A stretch of DNA of 64,000 bases from NCBI GenBank assembly GCA_041395945.1, contig JAWKZN010000001.1:248001-312000 (forward strand), read 5' to 3'. A model generated the notes under the pieces. That model ran no database searches and was not told where the DNA came from. It was given only the letters and a program-made list of their open reading frames with translations. Positions 35,923-43,756 of this stretch are shown piece after piece; position 1 is the first letter of the stretch; each line of letters starts with the position of its first letter. The translations under genes and the position numbers were made by a program. This DNA is from Pseudomonadales bacterium (GTDB taxonomy: Bacteria > Pseudomonadota > Gammaproteobacteria > Pseudomonadales > Azotimanducaceae).

Positions 35923-36831
35923 TTGCACAATCAGACCGAAGGCCAAAGCCGGACCGAAGGCCAGACCGCCCGGGTGTACTGCTCGGAGCAGAGCGTCCTG
36001 GAACCGGTGTGGGGTACGGCAGACTGCGTGGACGTGTGGCTGCTGCTCGAGTACCGGCCGGCGTGGAAGGCCAGGGCACTGCAGGACAACGACCTCGCGG
36101 CTCCGGTTCGGCACTGGCTGGACACCACGCTCGAAGCGCTGGCCTCCGCCGGCTATCGTGCACGACCCCAGTTCATTCGCCGTCCTGAGATCGATGACGA
36201 TCGCACCCGTCTGCTGATTGCGGGCAACGATGCGCTGGTCGAATATTCCGGAGTCGGCTACGGATTCCTCGAGGATGTTGAAGCCGTTGCGGCGATCCGC
36301 AGGCCGGGTGGTGCGGCAACGCAATCCCAGCCCCTGTACTTCGTCTGTACCAACGGACAGCGGGATCTGTGTTGTGCCCGATTCGGATTGCCTCTCTATG
36401 CTGCGCTGCGGGCGCGGGTGGCTGACCGGGTCTGGCAGATTAATCATCTGGGTGGACATCGGTTTGCACCCAATGTGCTCACGCTTCCGAATGCCTGTCT
36501 TTACGGCCGGGTGACCCCGGAAAAACTGGATGATTTCCTCAGCCATACCGAGCCTGGCGCGGTGGACTTTCAGCGACTGCGGGGTAGAACCCGCTACCCG
36601 CCGCTGGTCCAGGCTGCCGAGGCGAGTGTCGCCAGAAACGGACTGCGGCTCCTGCAGGTCGAAGGCGATGAACGGGAAGCGGTGGTAACGTTTGCAGACG
36701 ATGTTGAACTGGTGAAAGTCGGGGTCAAGCGCAGTGACGAAGCACTGCCGGTGCTGATGAGCTGTGGCGACGAGGGTGCCGGGTCGGTGTATCCCTATGT
36801 CACTTCGAGGATTCAGTCGATTTCAAGCTGA
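35923..36831 (+). CDS. Sucrase/ferredoxin-like (thioredoxin-fold) family protein
   Basis: 302 residues, TTG start with AGGAGG at 35913-35918. The N-terminal half begins ARVYCSEQSVLEP. The C-terminal half has the family signature VCTNGQRDLCCARFGLPLY and GGHRFAPNVLTLPN, with Cys residues resembling a thioredoxin-like [2Fe-2S] ferredoxin site. Relatives are found in yeast (Aim32-like) and bacteria and are thought to be redox or Fe-S proteins. It is only 35 bp from the divergent MaoC start, so the two share a promoter region. Function unknown beyond a redox guess. Confidence 0.85.
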   Translation: MHNQTEGQSRTEGQTARVYCSEQSVLEPVWGTADCVDVWLLLEYRPAWKARALQDNDLAAPVRHWLDTTLEALASAGYRARPQFIRRPEIDDDRTRLLIAGNDALVEYSGVGYGFLEDVEAVAAIRRPGGAATQSQPLYFVCTNGQRDLCCARFGLPLYAALRARVADRVWQINHLGGHRFAPNVLTLPNACLYGRVTPEKLDDFLSHTEPGAVDFQRLRGRTRYPPLVQAAEASVARNGLRLLQVEGDEREAVVTFADDVELVKVGVKRSDEALPVLMSCGDEGAGSVYPYVTSRIQSISS

Positions 36832-36859
36832 CCGTAAGCCCAGCCGGTCTGTCATTCTC

Positions 36860-37735
36860 TCAGCTGCAGCTGTTCTGGACCTGCTCGGGATCGATTCCCG
36901 GTCCGAATCGACGTTCGCCCTTTGGAATGCCTTCAGCCACGAAGTCCCGCAGCCGCCGGGTGAGGGTTTCTGCATCCAGATTTTCCGCGGCCATGGCAGC
37001 ACGGGTGCTGAAGGGGTGTGCCAGGGTGAGCTGGTAGCGCTGCTGTTTTTTATTGAGCAGTTCCCGGAACAGGGTCATATCCCGCAGTTCGTCGTGCAGC
37101 AGGTAGAACAGGTAGTAAACCCATGAGTTGCGGCCGCTGATGTGCATGGGAATCACCGGGCAGTCATAGCGATTCGCGAGGTTGATCGCGGTGGCCTGCC
37201 ATGGCCTTTCAATCAGACCCTTGAGTGTCGGTTGTGCGAGCCTTCCGGAAGGAAATATCACAATCAGGCGCTCTTCCCGGAAAGCGCGCGCCATACCTTT
37301 AACGGTTTCCCTGCTGCGCTGCCGTGTGCGGCGCTCGTTCACCCATTCCACGGGAACAATCATCTGTTCGAGCTCCGGCGCTGCGCGGATGGCGTCTCTG
37401 TTCGCAAAAAAGGTGATGTCTTCGCGCACCGAACGAATTGCATCGAATACGGCGACACCATCGGCGATACCGGCGGGATGGTTGGGCATCAGAATCGCAG
37501 CCCCGGCAGCTGGAAGGTTCGCCAACCCCTCTACCTCCACCTGCATCTCGAGCATCGCGGTGAGGTGGTGGAAGATTTCCAGAGCGGACATCGACTTCAC
37601 CGTTTCCACGAGATCCACCGCCTGCTGATAACCGAGCAGGGGGTACAGCGAAGACTGCACGAATCGCCACACGAGCCGATTGCGCATCAGCCGGCCGGCG
37701 CGCTCTTCGATCAGTGTGTCGACGATGTGCGGCAT
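36860..37735 (-). CDS. Lysophospholipid/glycerol acyltransferase family protein
   Basis: 291 residues. PlsC-type domain with NHPAGIADGVAVFDA as the catalytic His-Asp box. The spacing is His-5-Asp rather than the common His-4-Asp, a variant seen in some proteobacterial members. IVIFPSGRLAQPTLKG replaces the EGTR block, and VIPMHISGRNSW follows. No signal peptide; probably a peripheral inner-membrane enzyme. Overlaps the 3' end of the upstream alpha/beta hydrolase gene by 25 bp, so the two are co-expressed. Confidence 0.86.
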   Translation of the reverse strand: MPHIVDTLIEERAGRLMRNRLVWRFVQSSLYPLLGYQQAVDLVETVKSMSALEIFHHLTAMLEMQVEVEGLANLPAAGAAILMPNHPAGIADGVAVFDAIRSVREDITFFANRDAIRAAPELEQMIVPVEWVNERRTRQRSRETVKGMARAFREERLIVIFPSGRLAQPTLKGLIERPWQATAINLANRYDCPVIPMHISGRNSWVYYLFYLLHDELRDMTLFRELLNKKQQRYQLTLAHPFSTRAAMAAENLDAETLTRRLRDFVAEGIPKGERRFGPGIDPEQVQNSCS

Positions 37736-38511
37736 TGGTCGATAAATTCGGCGACAGCCAGATTGAAAGCAGCCGGTGCTTCCATGTTCATGCCGTGCCC
37801 CGCGTCGAGCTCCACGATGCGCAGGTCGGCCATGGCGCTGCGCGCATGCTCGGCGTGAGGTGTGAAACGTCGCTCTTTCGTGCCCCAGATAAGACAGGCG
37901 GGCCTGGTGTTCTCAGCCAGCCGTTCCCGCATGGAGACCGCAGGATTGGTGACTTCCAGGGTCATCGCTATGCCGAGCGGATTGTGCAGCTTCGCGTCTG
38001 CGAGCAGAGCGCCCTGCACCGCTTCCGGCAGACTGCGGGCGTGGCGGGGATGCACGGGAATTCGCACCATGGCGCTGTGTCCGCCCGAACGGATTCCTGC
38101 CGCAGCCTCCTTCGATCCGGCGCGCCAGGCTTGCCGCTGAGCGGCATCTGCCAGTCCCGAGGTGGAATTGGTGAACAGATGACCGGTCACCCGCTGGGGA
38201 TGTTCAAAGGCATAGCGCAGGGTCAGTCCGGCACCCAGCGAGTACCCCAGGAGGAACCAGCGCTCGACGCCGAGTGCGGTGCGGATGGCTTCGAAGCAGG
38301 CGACGTAATAGCCGGGTTCGTAGCAGGCTGGGTCTGCGGGGCTCGGCGAGTTTGCGTGCCCGAAGAGTTCCACCGTCACAGGTGTGCACACCTTGCCAAG
38401 CGCTTCGATGTTGAGCATCCACTGAGCGCGGCTGCTCAGGAAGCCGTGCACGAGTAGAAGGTGCGGTCCCTGACCTTCGTGTACCTGCCAGTGCGGAAGT
38501 ATCATCGCCAT
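37711..38511 (-). CDS. Alpha/beta hydrolase
   Basis: 266 residues. Oxyanion LLLVHGFLSSRAQWML, nucleophile GYSLGAGLTLRYA, catalytic His DAGHGMNMEAP, acid most likely Asp or Glu near LIWGTKERRF. The fold resembles MhpC/MenH-type C-C or ester hydrolases. Overlap with the acyltransferase gene suggests lipid metabolism, but no substrate can be named. Confidence 0.86.
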   Translation of the reverse strand: MAMILPHWQVHEGQGPHLLLVHGFLSSRAQWMLNIEALGKVCTPVTVELFGHANSPSPADPACYEPGYYVACFEAIRTALGVERWFLLGYSLGAGLTLRYAFEHPQRVTGHLFTNSTSGLADAAQRQAWRAGSKEAAAGIRSGGHSAMVRIPVHPRHARSLPEAVQGALLADAKLHNPLGIAMTLEVTNPAVSMRERLAENTRPACLIWGTKERRFTPHAEHARSAMADLRIVELDAGHGMNMEAPAAFNLAVAEFIDQCRTSSTH

Positions 38512-38557
38512 GGTCTTATTCGCGGGGTCTATTCGTGCGAGCGGTGGATTGTGCTAC

Positions 38558-39370
38558 TCAGCTGCCCAGGGTCCGTTTGAAATAGGCTTTGAGGCGCTGC
38601 CACGCATCCAGCGCCGCCGACCTGTTGGTATCCGGATCCCGATCGACGTGCAGCCAGAAACCGTGGTTCACACCATCGTAGATGTGCACGTCGTTTTCGA
38701 CCCCGGCCGCGCGCAGGGCGGCTACGAAGGCATCGACATCCTCCACCGGTATGCCCTGGTCATTGCGGGCAAAGGTTCCGTATATCTCGTGATGGATGTG
38801 CTGCATCTGCTCCGGATCATTCAGCAGCCGGCCGTAAAAAATAGCAGTTGCATCGTGGCTGTCGCTGCCCAGTGCGAAGGTCAGCGCCACGCCACCGCCA
38901 TAACACCAGCCCACCGTGGCCACCTTGCCGGTCGTGTCTTCCCGTGCCTGCAGAAACTTCACGGCAGACTCCAGGTTGTCGATGAGGGCCTGGGGATTTG
39001 CGAGGGTTTCCCGCACCAGCGCCATATTTTCCTGAGGATTGCTGCCCGTTCGACCGCTGTACAGATCCGCGGCCAGGGCTACATAGCCTTCCGCGGCCAG
39101 CGCGTCCGCCGTCTCCTTGACCCGTTGCACCAGACCATTCCATTCGTGAATCAGGATGACCGCCCCGTGCGGACCGGGCGCATCCGGTACGGCAAGGTAG
39201 CCGACTGCGGCGGGATCGGCCTCATGATAGACCGCGTCACTTCCGGCCAGCGCAGGTGCCTGGCCGAGGATGGCAGGCGGCAGCGCATCGTCGGCGGTGG
39301 GTGCAAAAGGGACTTCTGCCAGGGCCAGACTGCCTGTGAGGCTCAGCAGCCAGATCAGAAGGTTTTTCAT
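38558..39370 (-). CDS. Exported dienelactone hydrolase family protein
   Basis: 270 residues. Signal peptide (MKNLLIWLLSLTGSLALAE). The DLH fold has Cys nucleophile GWCYGGGVALTFA (about 154), an Asp within the strand after the helix, and catalytic His in DGVNHGFWLHVD; VILIHEWNGL is the oxyanion strand. Unlike cytoplasmic dienelactone hydrolase it is exported, so its substrate is probably an extracellular or periplasmic ester or lactone. Confidence 0.87.
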   Translation of the reverse strand: MKNLLIWLLSLTGSLALAEVPFAPTADDALPPAILGQAPALAGSDAVYHEADPAAVGYLAVPDAPGPHGAVILIHEWNGLVQRVKETADALAAEGYVALAADLYSGRTGSNPQENMALVRETLANPQALIDNLESAVKFLQAREDTTGKVATVGWCYGGGVALTFALGSDSHDATAIFYGRLLNDPEQMQHIHHEIYGTFARNDQGIPVEDVDAFVAALRAAGVENDVHIYDGVNHGFWLHVDRDPDTNRSAALDAWQRLKAYFKRTLGS

Positions 39371-39537
39371 GGCGGAATCCTTGAGTGTGTCGATGATCGG
39401 CGTGTGCTGAGCATACCGTACTGGGTTGGCCGGGAAACAACCTCCGGCTGCGGAATAAACAGCGCATTCGGACGCTCACCCGGCACTGCGGTTATCATCC
39501 ACCCGGTCGATGGAATTCTGCGGAGCATGCATCACCA

Positions 39538-40023
39538 GTGGATTCGATACTCATCATCACAACCGGGGGCACCATCGATAAGGTGTATTTCGATGCGAAA
39601 AGTGACTACGAGGTGGGCGACAGTGTGATTGCCCGCCTGCTAGCCCAGGCCCACGTGCGGCAACCTTTCGACGTGGTCAACCTGCTCCGCAAAGACAGTC
39701 TGGAGATGACGGACGCGGACCGGCAGCTGGTGCGGGCCACCGTGCTGGCAAGAGACGAAGACCGGGTGGTGATCACCCACGGCACCGACACCATGACCAC
39801 CACGGCTGCTGCACTTTCCGGTATTACCGGTAAAACCATCGTGCTGACGGGTTCTCTCGCCCCGGCGCGATTTGCTGAGAGTGACGCTGTCTTCAATGTC
39901 GGCATGGCTTTCGGGGCTGTCCAGACGTTGCCGGCAGGCGTATATGTGGTGATGAACGGCCAGGTGTTCCCGGCGGATCGGGTGCGCAAAGACCGGGATC
40001 AGAATGCCTTCGTACCTGTCTGA
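39538..40023 (+). CDS. Short asparaginase-domain protein
   Basis: 161 residues, GTG start. Contains only the N-terminal asparaginase domain: LIITTGGTIDKVYF with the first catalytic Thr, and VITHGTDTMTTTA with the second Thr and the Thr/Asp/Lys relay (GKTIVLTGSLAP). Full asparaginases are ~330 residues. A stand-alone ~160-residue class exists in proteobacteria, so this is a family variant rather than a truncation. 27 bp upstream of the D-aminoacylase-like gene, so probably linked in amide or D-amino-acid metabolism. Whether it can hydrolyse asparagine is doubtful. Confidence 0.85.
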   Translation: MDSILIITTGGTIDKVYFDAKSDYEVGDSVIARLLAQAHVRQPFDVVNLLRKDSLEMTDADRQLVRATVLARDEDRVVITHGTDTMTTTAAALSGITGKTIVLTGSLAPARFAESDAVFNVGMAFGAVQTLPAGVYVVMNGQVFPADRVRKDRDQNAFVPV

Positions 40024-40050
40024 GTCCGGGAGAAATCAGGAGAAGCCGAC

Positions 40051-41742
40051 ATGACCTATGAGCTGTTGATCCGAAACGCCGTTGTGGTGGATGGTTCCGG
40101 CGGCGCCCGCTATTCGGCAGATGTCGCTGTACAGGATGGTCGTATTGCGGCGATTGGCCGGATACGGGAGCAGGCAGACAAGGTGATCGACGCAGACGGC
40201 CGGGTGGTGGCGCCCGGTTTCGTGGACGGACACACCCACATGGATGCCCAGGTGTTCTGGGATCCAATCGGCTCCTGCTCGAGCTACCATGGGGTGACCA
40301 CCGCAGTGATGGGTAACTGTGGCTTTACCCTGGCGCCCTGCGCGGAAGCCCAGGCGGATCTGGTGTTCCGGAATCTGGAGCGTGCTGAGGATCTCTCCCG
40401 GGACGCGATGCTGGCAGGCATCCGCTGGAACTGGGAGACCTTTCCCCAGTTTCTCGACGCGGTAGACGCGCTGCCGAAAGGCATCAATTACGCCGGCTAT
40501 ATCGGTCACTCCGCCCTGCGTACCTATGTGATGGGTGAGCGGGCATTCTCAGACAAAGCAACGGACGCGGATCTGCAGGCGATGTCGCGGCAGGTCAGAG
40601 AGGCGGTCGGCGCCGGTGCCATCGGTTTTTCCACCTCCCGCACCTTCAACCACACCACCGCCGATGACCGGCCGGTGGCCAGCCGGGTGGCGGACTGGGC
40701 CGAGGTCGAGGCGATCGTCTGCGCCATGGGCGAGACGGGAAAAGGCATATTCGAGATTGCCGGTGAAGCACCGGGGCGTGATCCGGATAAAATCCGCGAA
40801 TACCATGAGCGGCTCAAGCAACTGGCGCTGAAATCGGGTGTTACCCAGACCTGGGGCATGTTCAGCGTGCGGGCTGCTCCCGAACTGTGGCGGCCTTATT
40901 TTGACCTGCTCGATGAAACCGCAGCGGCCGGGGGGAGAATGCACGCCCAGGTGCACAGTCGGGCGTTGAACGTACTGCTGTCATTCAAAAGCCACACGCC
41001 CTTCGATAGATGGGATGTCTGGAAGGACATCCGCGCACTGCCCCTGGCAGCCCAGAAGGTGAAACTGCGGGACCCGGCCATCAGGGCCAGGCTGATCGAG
41101 GTGGCAAGCCGTCCCTATACCGGCCCGCGGGTGGTGGGCGCTGAAGCGCGCCCGCCTCAGTGGGACTGGGTGTATCCGATGGCGGACATGAACTACGACC
41201 AGCCGAGCATGGCGGAGCTGGCCAAGGCTCGCGGTGTGCATCCGGTGGAACTCATGATCGATCTGGCTTTAGAACACGATTTCGACATTTTCTTCCGGCA
41301 ACCGATTGCCAACGAAGACCAGGATCATGTGCTGGAGATGATGAAGCACCCGCGGTCGCTGCTGACCTTCTCGGATTCCGGAGCCCATGTGGCGCAGATC
41401 ATGGACAGCTCCCTGCAGACCCATCTGCTCAGTTACTGGGTACGCGAGTGCCAGGCCTTCAGCCTGGAAGCGGCGGTGCGCAAGATCACCTATGACACCG
41501 CCACGCTCTGGGGCTTCCACGACAGAGGGCTGATCCGTCGGGGCATGGCGGCGGATCTGGTGATTTTCGATCCGGACACCGTGGGTGCGAGGTTGCCTGA
41601 GGTCGTGCACGACCTGCCCGCCGGTGCTAAGCGGCTGAAGCAGACGGCCGAGGGTATGCATCAGGTGATCGTCAACGGCGAGGTGCTGCTCGAGGACAAC
41701 GTACACAGTGGAGCGACGCCGGGTCGGCTGCTGCGGTCCTGA
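40051..41742 (+). CDS. N-acyl-D-amino-acid deacylase (D-aminoacylase) family amidohydrolase
   Basis: 563 residues, amidohydrolase TIM barrel. Metal site APGFVDGHTHMDAQ (HxH), conserved Cys loop VMGNCGFTLAPC, and the Asp-containing LLTFSDSGAHVAQI are all as in D-aminoacylases. The C-terminal beta domain reads GMAADLVIFDPDTVGARLPE. No signal peptide. It removes N-acyl groups from D-amino acids or related N-acyl compounds; exact substrate unknown. SD GGAGAAGCC before ATG. Confidence 0.9.
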   Translation: MTYELLIRNAVVVDGSGGARYSADVAVQDGRIAAIGRIREQADKVIDADGRVVAPGFVDGHTHMDAQVFWDPIGSCSSYHGVTTAVMGNCGFTLAPCAEAQADLVFRNLERAEDLSRDAMLAGIRWNWETFPQFLDAVDALPKGINYAGYIGHSALRTYVMGERAFSDKATDADLQAMSRQVREAVGAGAIGFSTSRTFNHTTADDRPVASRVADWAEVEAIVCAMGETGKGIFEIAGEAPGRDPDKIREYHERLKQLALKSGVTQTWGMFSVRAAPELWRPYFDLLDETAAAGGRMHAQVHSRALNVLLSFKSHTPFDRWDVWKDIRALPLAAQKVKLRDPAIRARLIEVASRPYTGPRVVGAEARPPQWDWVYPMADMNYDQPSMAELAKARGVHPVELMIDLALEHDFDIFFRQPIANEDQDHVLEMMKHPRSLLTFSDSGAHVAQIMDSSLQTHLLSYWVRECQAFSLEAAVRKITYDTATLWGFHDRGLIRRGMAADLVIFDPDTVGARLPEVVHDLPAGAKRLKQTAEGMHQVIVNGEVLLEDNVHSGATPGRLLRS

Positions 41743-41816
41743 GCAGACAGCCGGTTTTTGATTTGATTTCGCAAGGGCCGGGAAGCAAACTGCGCGGCTT
41801 CCAGTAGTCGATCTGA

Positions 41817-41844
41817 GCGCCCGTAGCTCAATTGGGTAAGAGCC
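41817..41844 (+). pseudogene. Truncated 5' half of tRNA-Arg(UCG)
   Basis: The first ~28 nt (acceptor 5' strand, D-stem and D-loop) repeat the intact tRNA at 41972, including five bases of 5' flank (TCTGA; identical from 41812 to about 41835), 155 bp upstream. The sequence then diverges into a series of hairpins, and no anticodon arm, T-arm or 3' acceptor strand follows. It is a partial duplication rather than a functional tRNA. Confidence 0.7.
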
Positions 41845-41846
41845 GG

Positions 41847-41912
41847 TCGGGCGCAGCCCGAGGCGAACCACGGGTTCGCCAGGCGATTACGCCCGCGCAT
41901 GGAAGGGCGGGC
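41847..41912 (+). repeat. Cluster of three perfect hairpins after the tRNA fragment
   Basis: TCGGGC/GCCCGA (41847-41861, 3-nt loop), GGCGAACC/GGTTCGCC (41862-41880, 3-nt loop), and GCCCGC/GCGGGC (41891-41912, 10-nt loop), back to back. A further GGCG/CGCC overlaps at 41882-41893. They replace the 3' half of the truncated tRNA. Confidence 0.7.
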
Positions 41913-41971
41913 TGGTGTTGAATAGTTGCACACTGCATCGCCAGGGACGGCATGGAAGTACAATTTTCTGA

Positions 41972-42048
41972 GCGCCCGTAGCTCAATTGGATAGAGCACC
42001 AGGCTTCGAACCTGGGGGTTCGGGGTTCGAGTCCCTGCGGGCGCGCCA
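41972..42048 (+). tRNA. tRNA-Arg, anticodon UCG
   Basis: Complete cloverleaf of 77 nt with encoded CCA: acceptor GCGCCCG (41972-41978) / CGGGCGC (42038-42044), D-stem GCTC/GAGC, anticodon stem CCAGG/CCTGG with loop CTTCGAA and anticodon TCG at 42006-42008, 5-nt variable loop, T-stem CGGGG/CCCTG with TTCGAGT loop, discriminator G and CCA (42046-42048). Decodes CGA (and by wobble possibly other CGN) arginine codons. Confidence 0.96.
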
Positions 42049-42100
42049 TCACTCATGTTTCAAATAGTTGTGGTTTTTGGATGTGGTCATGGTTTGGCTG

Positions 42101-42180
42101 GTTCTCGCTGTCCGTGGCGCGTTCTTGCCGTCCGTGGCGCGTTCTCGCTGTCCGTGGCGCGTTCTCGCCGTCCGTGGCGC
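42101..42180. repeat. 4 x 20-bp tandem repeat
   Basis: Four consecutive 20-bp units, unit 1 GTTCTCGCTGTCCGTGGCGC. Units 1 and 3 are identical; units 2 and 4 differ at one or two positions (C/T). It starts 52 bp after the tRNA and is a potential variable-number repeat or protein-binding array. No open frame with protein features uses it. Confidence 0.85.
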
Positions 42181-42205
42181 GAGGGATTCAGCTCGACTGG
42201 CCCCA

Positions 42206-42274
42206 GGGCCGGCGTCCTTGCCGGCCCGTCCTCGCCTGACGGAGCGGTGCTCCGTCCCGGGTCCTTCGGACCCG
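42206..42274 (+). repeat. Three consecutive perfect hairpins upstream of ribBX
   Basis: GGGCCGGC/GCCGGCCC (42206-42227, 6-nt loop), GACGGAGC/GCTCCGTC (42238-42256, 3-nt loop) and CGGGTCC/GGACCCG (42258-42274, 3-nt loop). This lies in the ribBX leader, but the sequence does not match the FMN riboswitch consensus (no AGGGGCAGGGTG or GACCGGCGGT core). Possible attenuator or terminator, or remnants of a repeat family. Confidence 0.6.
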
Positions 42275-42377
42275 ACCGGCTCGGACCCCTGGCGCTTCCG
42301 GGATTGGGCGTGCTGCAGCGCCGTGATAGGCTTCCCGCCCTGAAAAGAACCGCCCACACCCTGCGCTTGAGGAAATC

Positions 42378-43469
42378 ATGTCGAGTCAGTTTCATTCCGT
42401 GGAAGACGCCCTCACGGCCATCCGGATGGGTGAGATGGTGGTGGTTGTCGACGATGACGATCGGGAGAACGAGGGCGACCTGATCATGGCGGCGAGCAAG
42501 GCGACACCGGAGAAAGTCGCCTTCATGATCCGCCACACCAGCGGCATTCTGTGCACCCCGATTCTCGAAGAGCAGGCGTCACGGCTGCGGCTGGATCCCA
42601 TGGTGGCGCGCAACGACGCACCCATGAGTACCGCATTCACGGTTTCCATCGACTACCGGGAGGGGCTGACCACAGGTATCTCGGCAGACGAGCGCGCGGC
42701 GACGGTACAGGCTCTGACGAACAGCAATGTCGGCGCCTCGGATTTTGTCCGCCCCGGCCACATTTTTCCATTGATAGCCCGGCGCGGCGGTGTGCTGGTT
42801 CGGTCGGGACACACCGAGGCGGGTATCGACCTCGCCACCCTCGCGGGGTGCCCGCCGGTCGGACTGCTGGCCGAGCTGGTCAACGATGACGGCACCGTGC
42901 AGCGACTGCCCCAGCTGATCGAGTTCGCCGCCGCACACAAGCTGAAGATCATCTCCATAGCCGATCTCATCGCCTACCGACAGCGACGCGAGCAGCTGGT
43001 GGAGCGGACGATGGAGTTCGAGGTGCAGACCCGCATCGGCAAGGCGCGGGCGGTGGCCTACAAGACCCGTTTCGAAGACGCAGAACACCTTGCACTGATT
43101 TTCGGTGATACGACGGGTTCGGTGCCGGTGCGCATCCATCGGGAAAAGCTGCTGGACGATATTTTCGGCCCCCAGTCCGGACACGCCCGCAGTCTGCTGG
43201 ATGTGTCCCTGGACCGAATCGAGTCTCTTGGGAGCGGGGTGCTGATTTACCTGCGTTCCGGCTTTGTTGGAGTGCCCATGGAATCTCTGGCCGGCCAGAG
43301 CAAGGAAGACACCCGCAAGGCGGAGTGGCTTGAGATCGGCGTGGGAGCCCAGATCCTGCGCGATCTGGGTTTGACCCGCATACGGCTGATCGCCGGTCGG
43401 GAAGTGGACTATGTGGGAGTGGAAGGTTTCGGCCTGACCCTGGAATCCACCGAGCTGCTGCACGACTGA
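42378..43469 (+). CDS. ribBX: 3,4-dihydroxy-2-butanone 4-phosphate synthase with degenerate GTP cyclohydrolase II domain
   Basis: 363 residues, SD GAGGAAA. Residues 1-205 are a full DHBP synthase: DDDDRENEGDLIMAA, HTSGILC and GHIFPLIARRGGVLVRSGH. It makes the four-carbon unit of riboflavin from ribulose 5-phosphate. The C-terminal half aligns with GTP cyclohydrolase II, but the zinc Cys motif (LRCDCG in active enzymes) reads GPQSGHARSLLD and no Cys remain in that half. This is the RibBX arrangement described in Shewanella and Pseudomonas relatives, so GTP cyclohydrolase activity must come from another gene (ribA elsewhere). Confidence 0.93.
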   Translation: MSSQFHSVEDALTAIRMGEMVVVVDDDDRENEGDLIMAASKATPEKVAFMIRHTSGILCTPILEEQASRLRLDPMVARNDAPMSTAFTVSIDYREGLTTGISADERAATVQALTNSNVGASDFVRPGHIFPLIARRGGVLVRSGHTEAGIDLATLAGCPPVGLLAELVNDDGTVQRLPQLIEFAAAHKLKIISIADLIAYRQRREQLVERTMEFEVQTRIGKARAVAYKTRFEDAEHLALIFGDTTGSVPVRIHREKLLDDIFGPQSGHARSLLDVSLDRIESLGSGVLIYLRSGFVGVPMESLAGQSKEDTRKAEWLEIGVGAQILRDLGLTRIRLIAGREVDYVGVEGFGLTLESTELLHD

Positions 43470-43480
43470 TCCCTGGCCCG

Positions 43481-43717
43481 CTAGCGCCGATAATGAAAGC
43501 CGGACAGCTTCGCACCCTCACCGACGTAGATGATGCGGATGTCCCGGGTCCGCTTGTGGCAGCCGCGGCAGCGCAGACGCATTCGGACCGCGGCAATCGG
43601 TGTGGTACCGCCGATCTGCTCACACAGTGCGGGCAGGTCGACCGCTTCCATGCGCTGACAGTCGCTGCACACGGCATACAGCTGAAAGGCGACCAGCAGA
43701 TCTGAAAGTACGTTCAT
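43481..43717 (-). CDS. Small zinc-ribbon-like protein
   Basis: 78 residues from ATG 43717 (MNVLSDLLVAFQ). Two Cys pairs, CSDC near 18-21 and CRGC near 50-53, suggest a zinc ribbon, and the C-terminus is basic (CHKRTRDIRIIYV). The ATG abuts the LexA box, leaving no SD, so it would be leaderless or start elsewhere; the frame is open upstream but antisense to pdxA. Divergent from pdxA. Similar small Cys-rich proteins exist in alpha- and gammaproteobacteria without assigned role. Confidence 0.6.
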   Translation of the reverse strand: MNVLSDLLVAFQLYAVCSDCQRMEAVDLPALCEQIGGTTPIAAVRMRLRCRGCHKRTRDIRIIYVGEGAKLSGFHYRR

Positions 43718-43731
43718 ACTGTATTTATATA
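43702..43731 (+). promoter_or_regulatory. Candidate pdxA promoter overlapping the LexA box
   Basis: CTGAAA (43702-43707), 18-bp spacer, TATATA (43726-43731), pointing at pdxA (GTG 43757). The -10 lies inside the palindrome at 43717-43736, so a repressor there would block it. Confidence 0.4.
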
Positions 43732-43736
43732 CAGTA
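43717..43736. promoter_or_regulatory. Near-perfect LexA (SOS) box
   Basis: TACTGTATTTATATACAGTA is a perfect 8-bp-arm palindrome with core CTGT-N8-ACAG, one mismatch from the gamma/betaproteobacterial LexA consensus TACTGTATATATATACAGTA. It sits between the small zinc-ribbon gene and pdxA and overlaps the start codon of the former and the probable -10 of the latter. Confidence 0.65.
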
Positions 43737-43756
43737 AAGCCGGCGAGGGGAAGTCT

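Noticed and set aside
41661..42056. 131-residue frame reading GTRTPNPQVRSL
   Set aside because: A classic false protein on the antisense strand of a tRNA gene.
42101..42180. CRISPR array
   Set aside because: Units are directly adjacent with no spacers and there are no cas genes.
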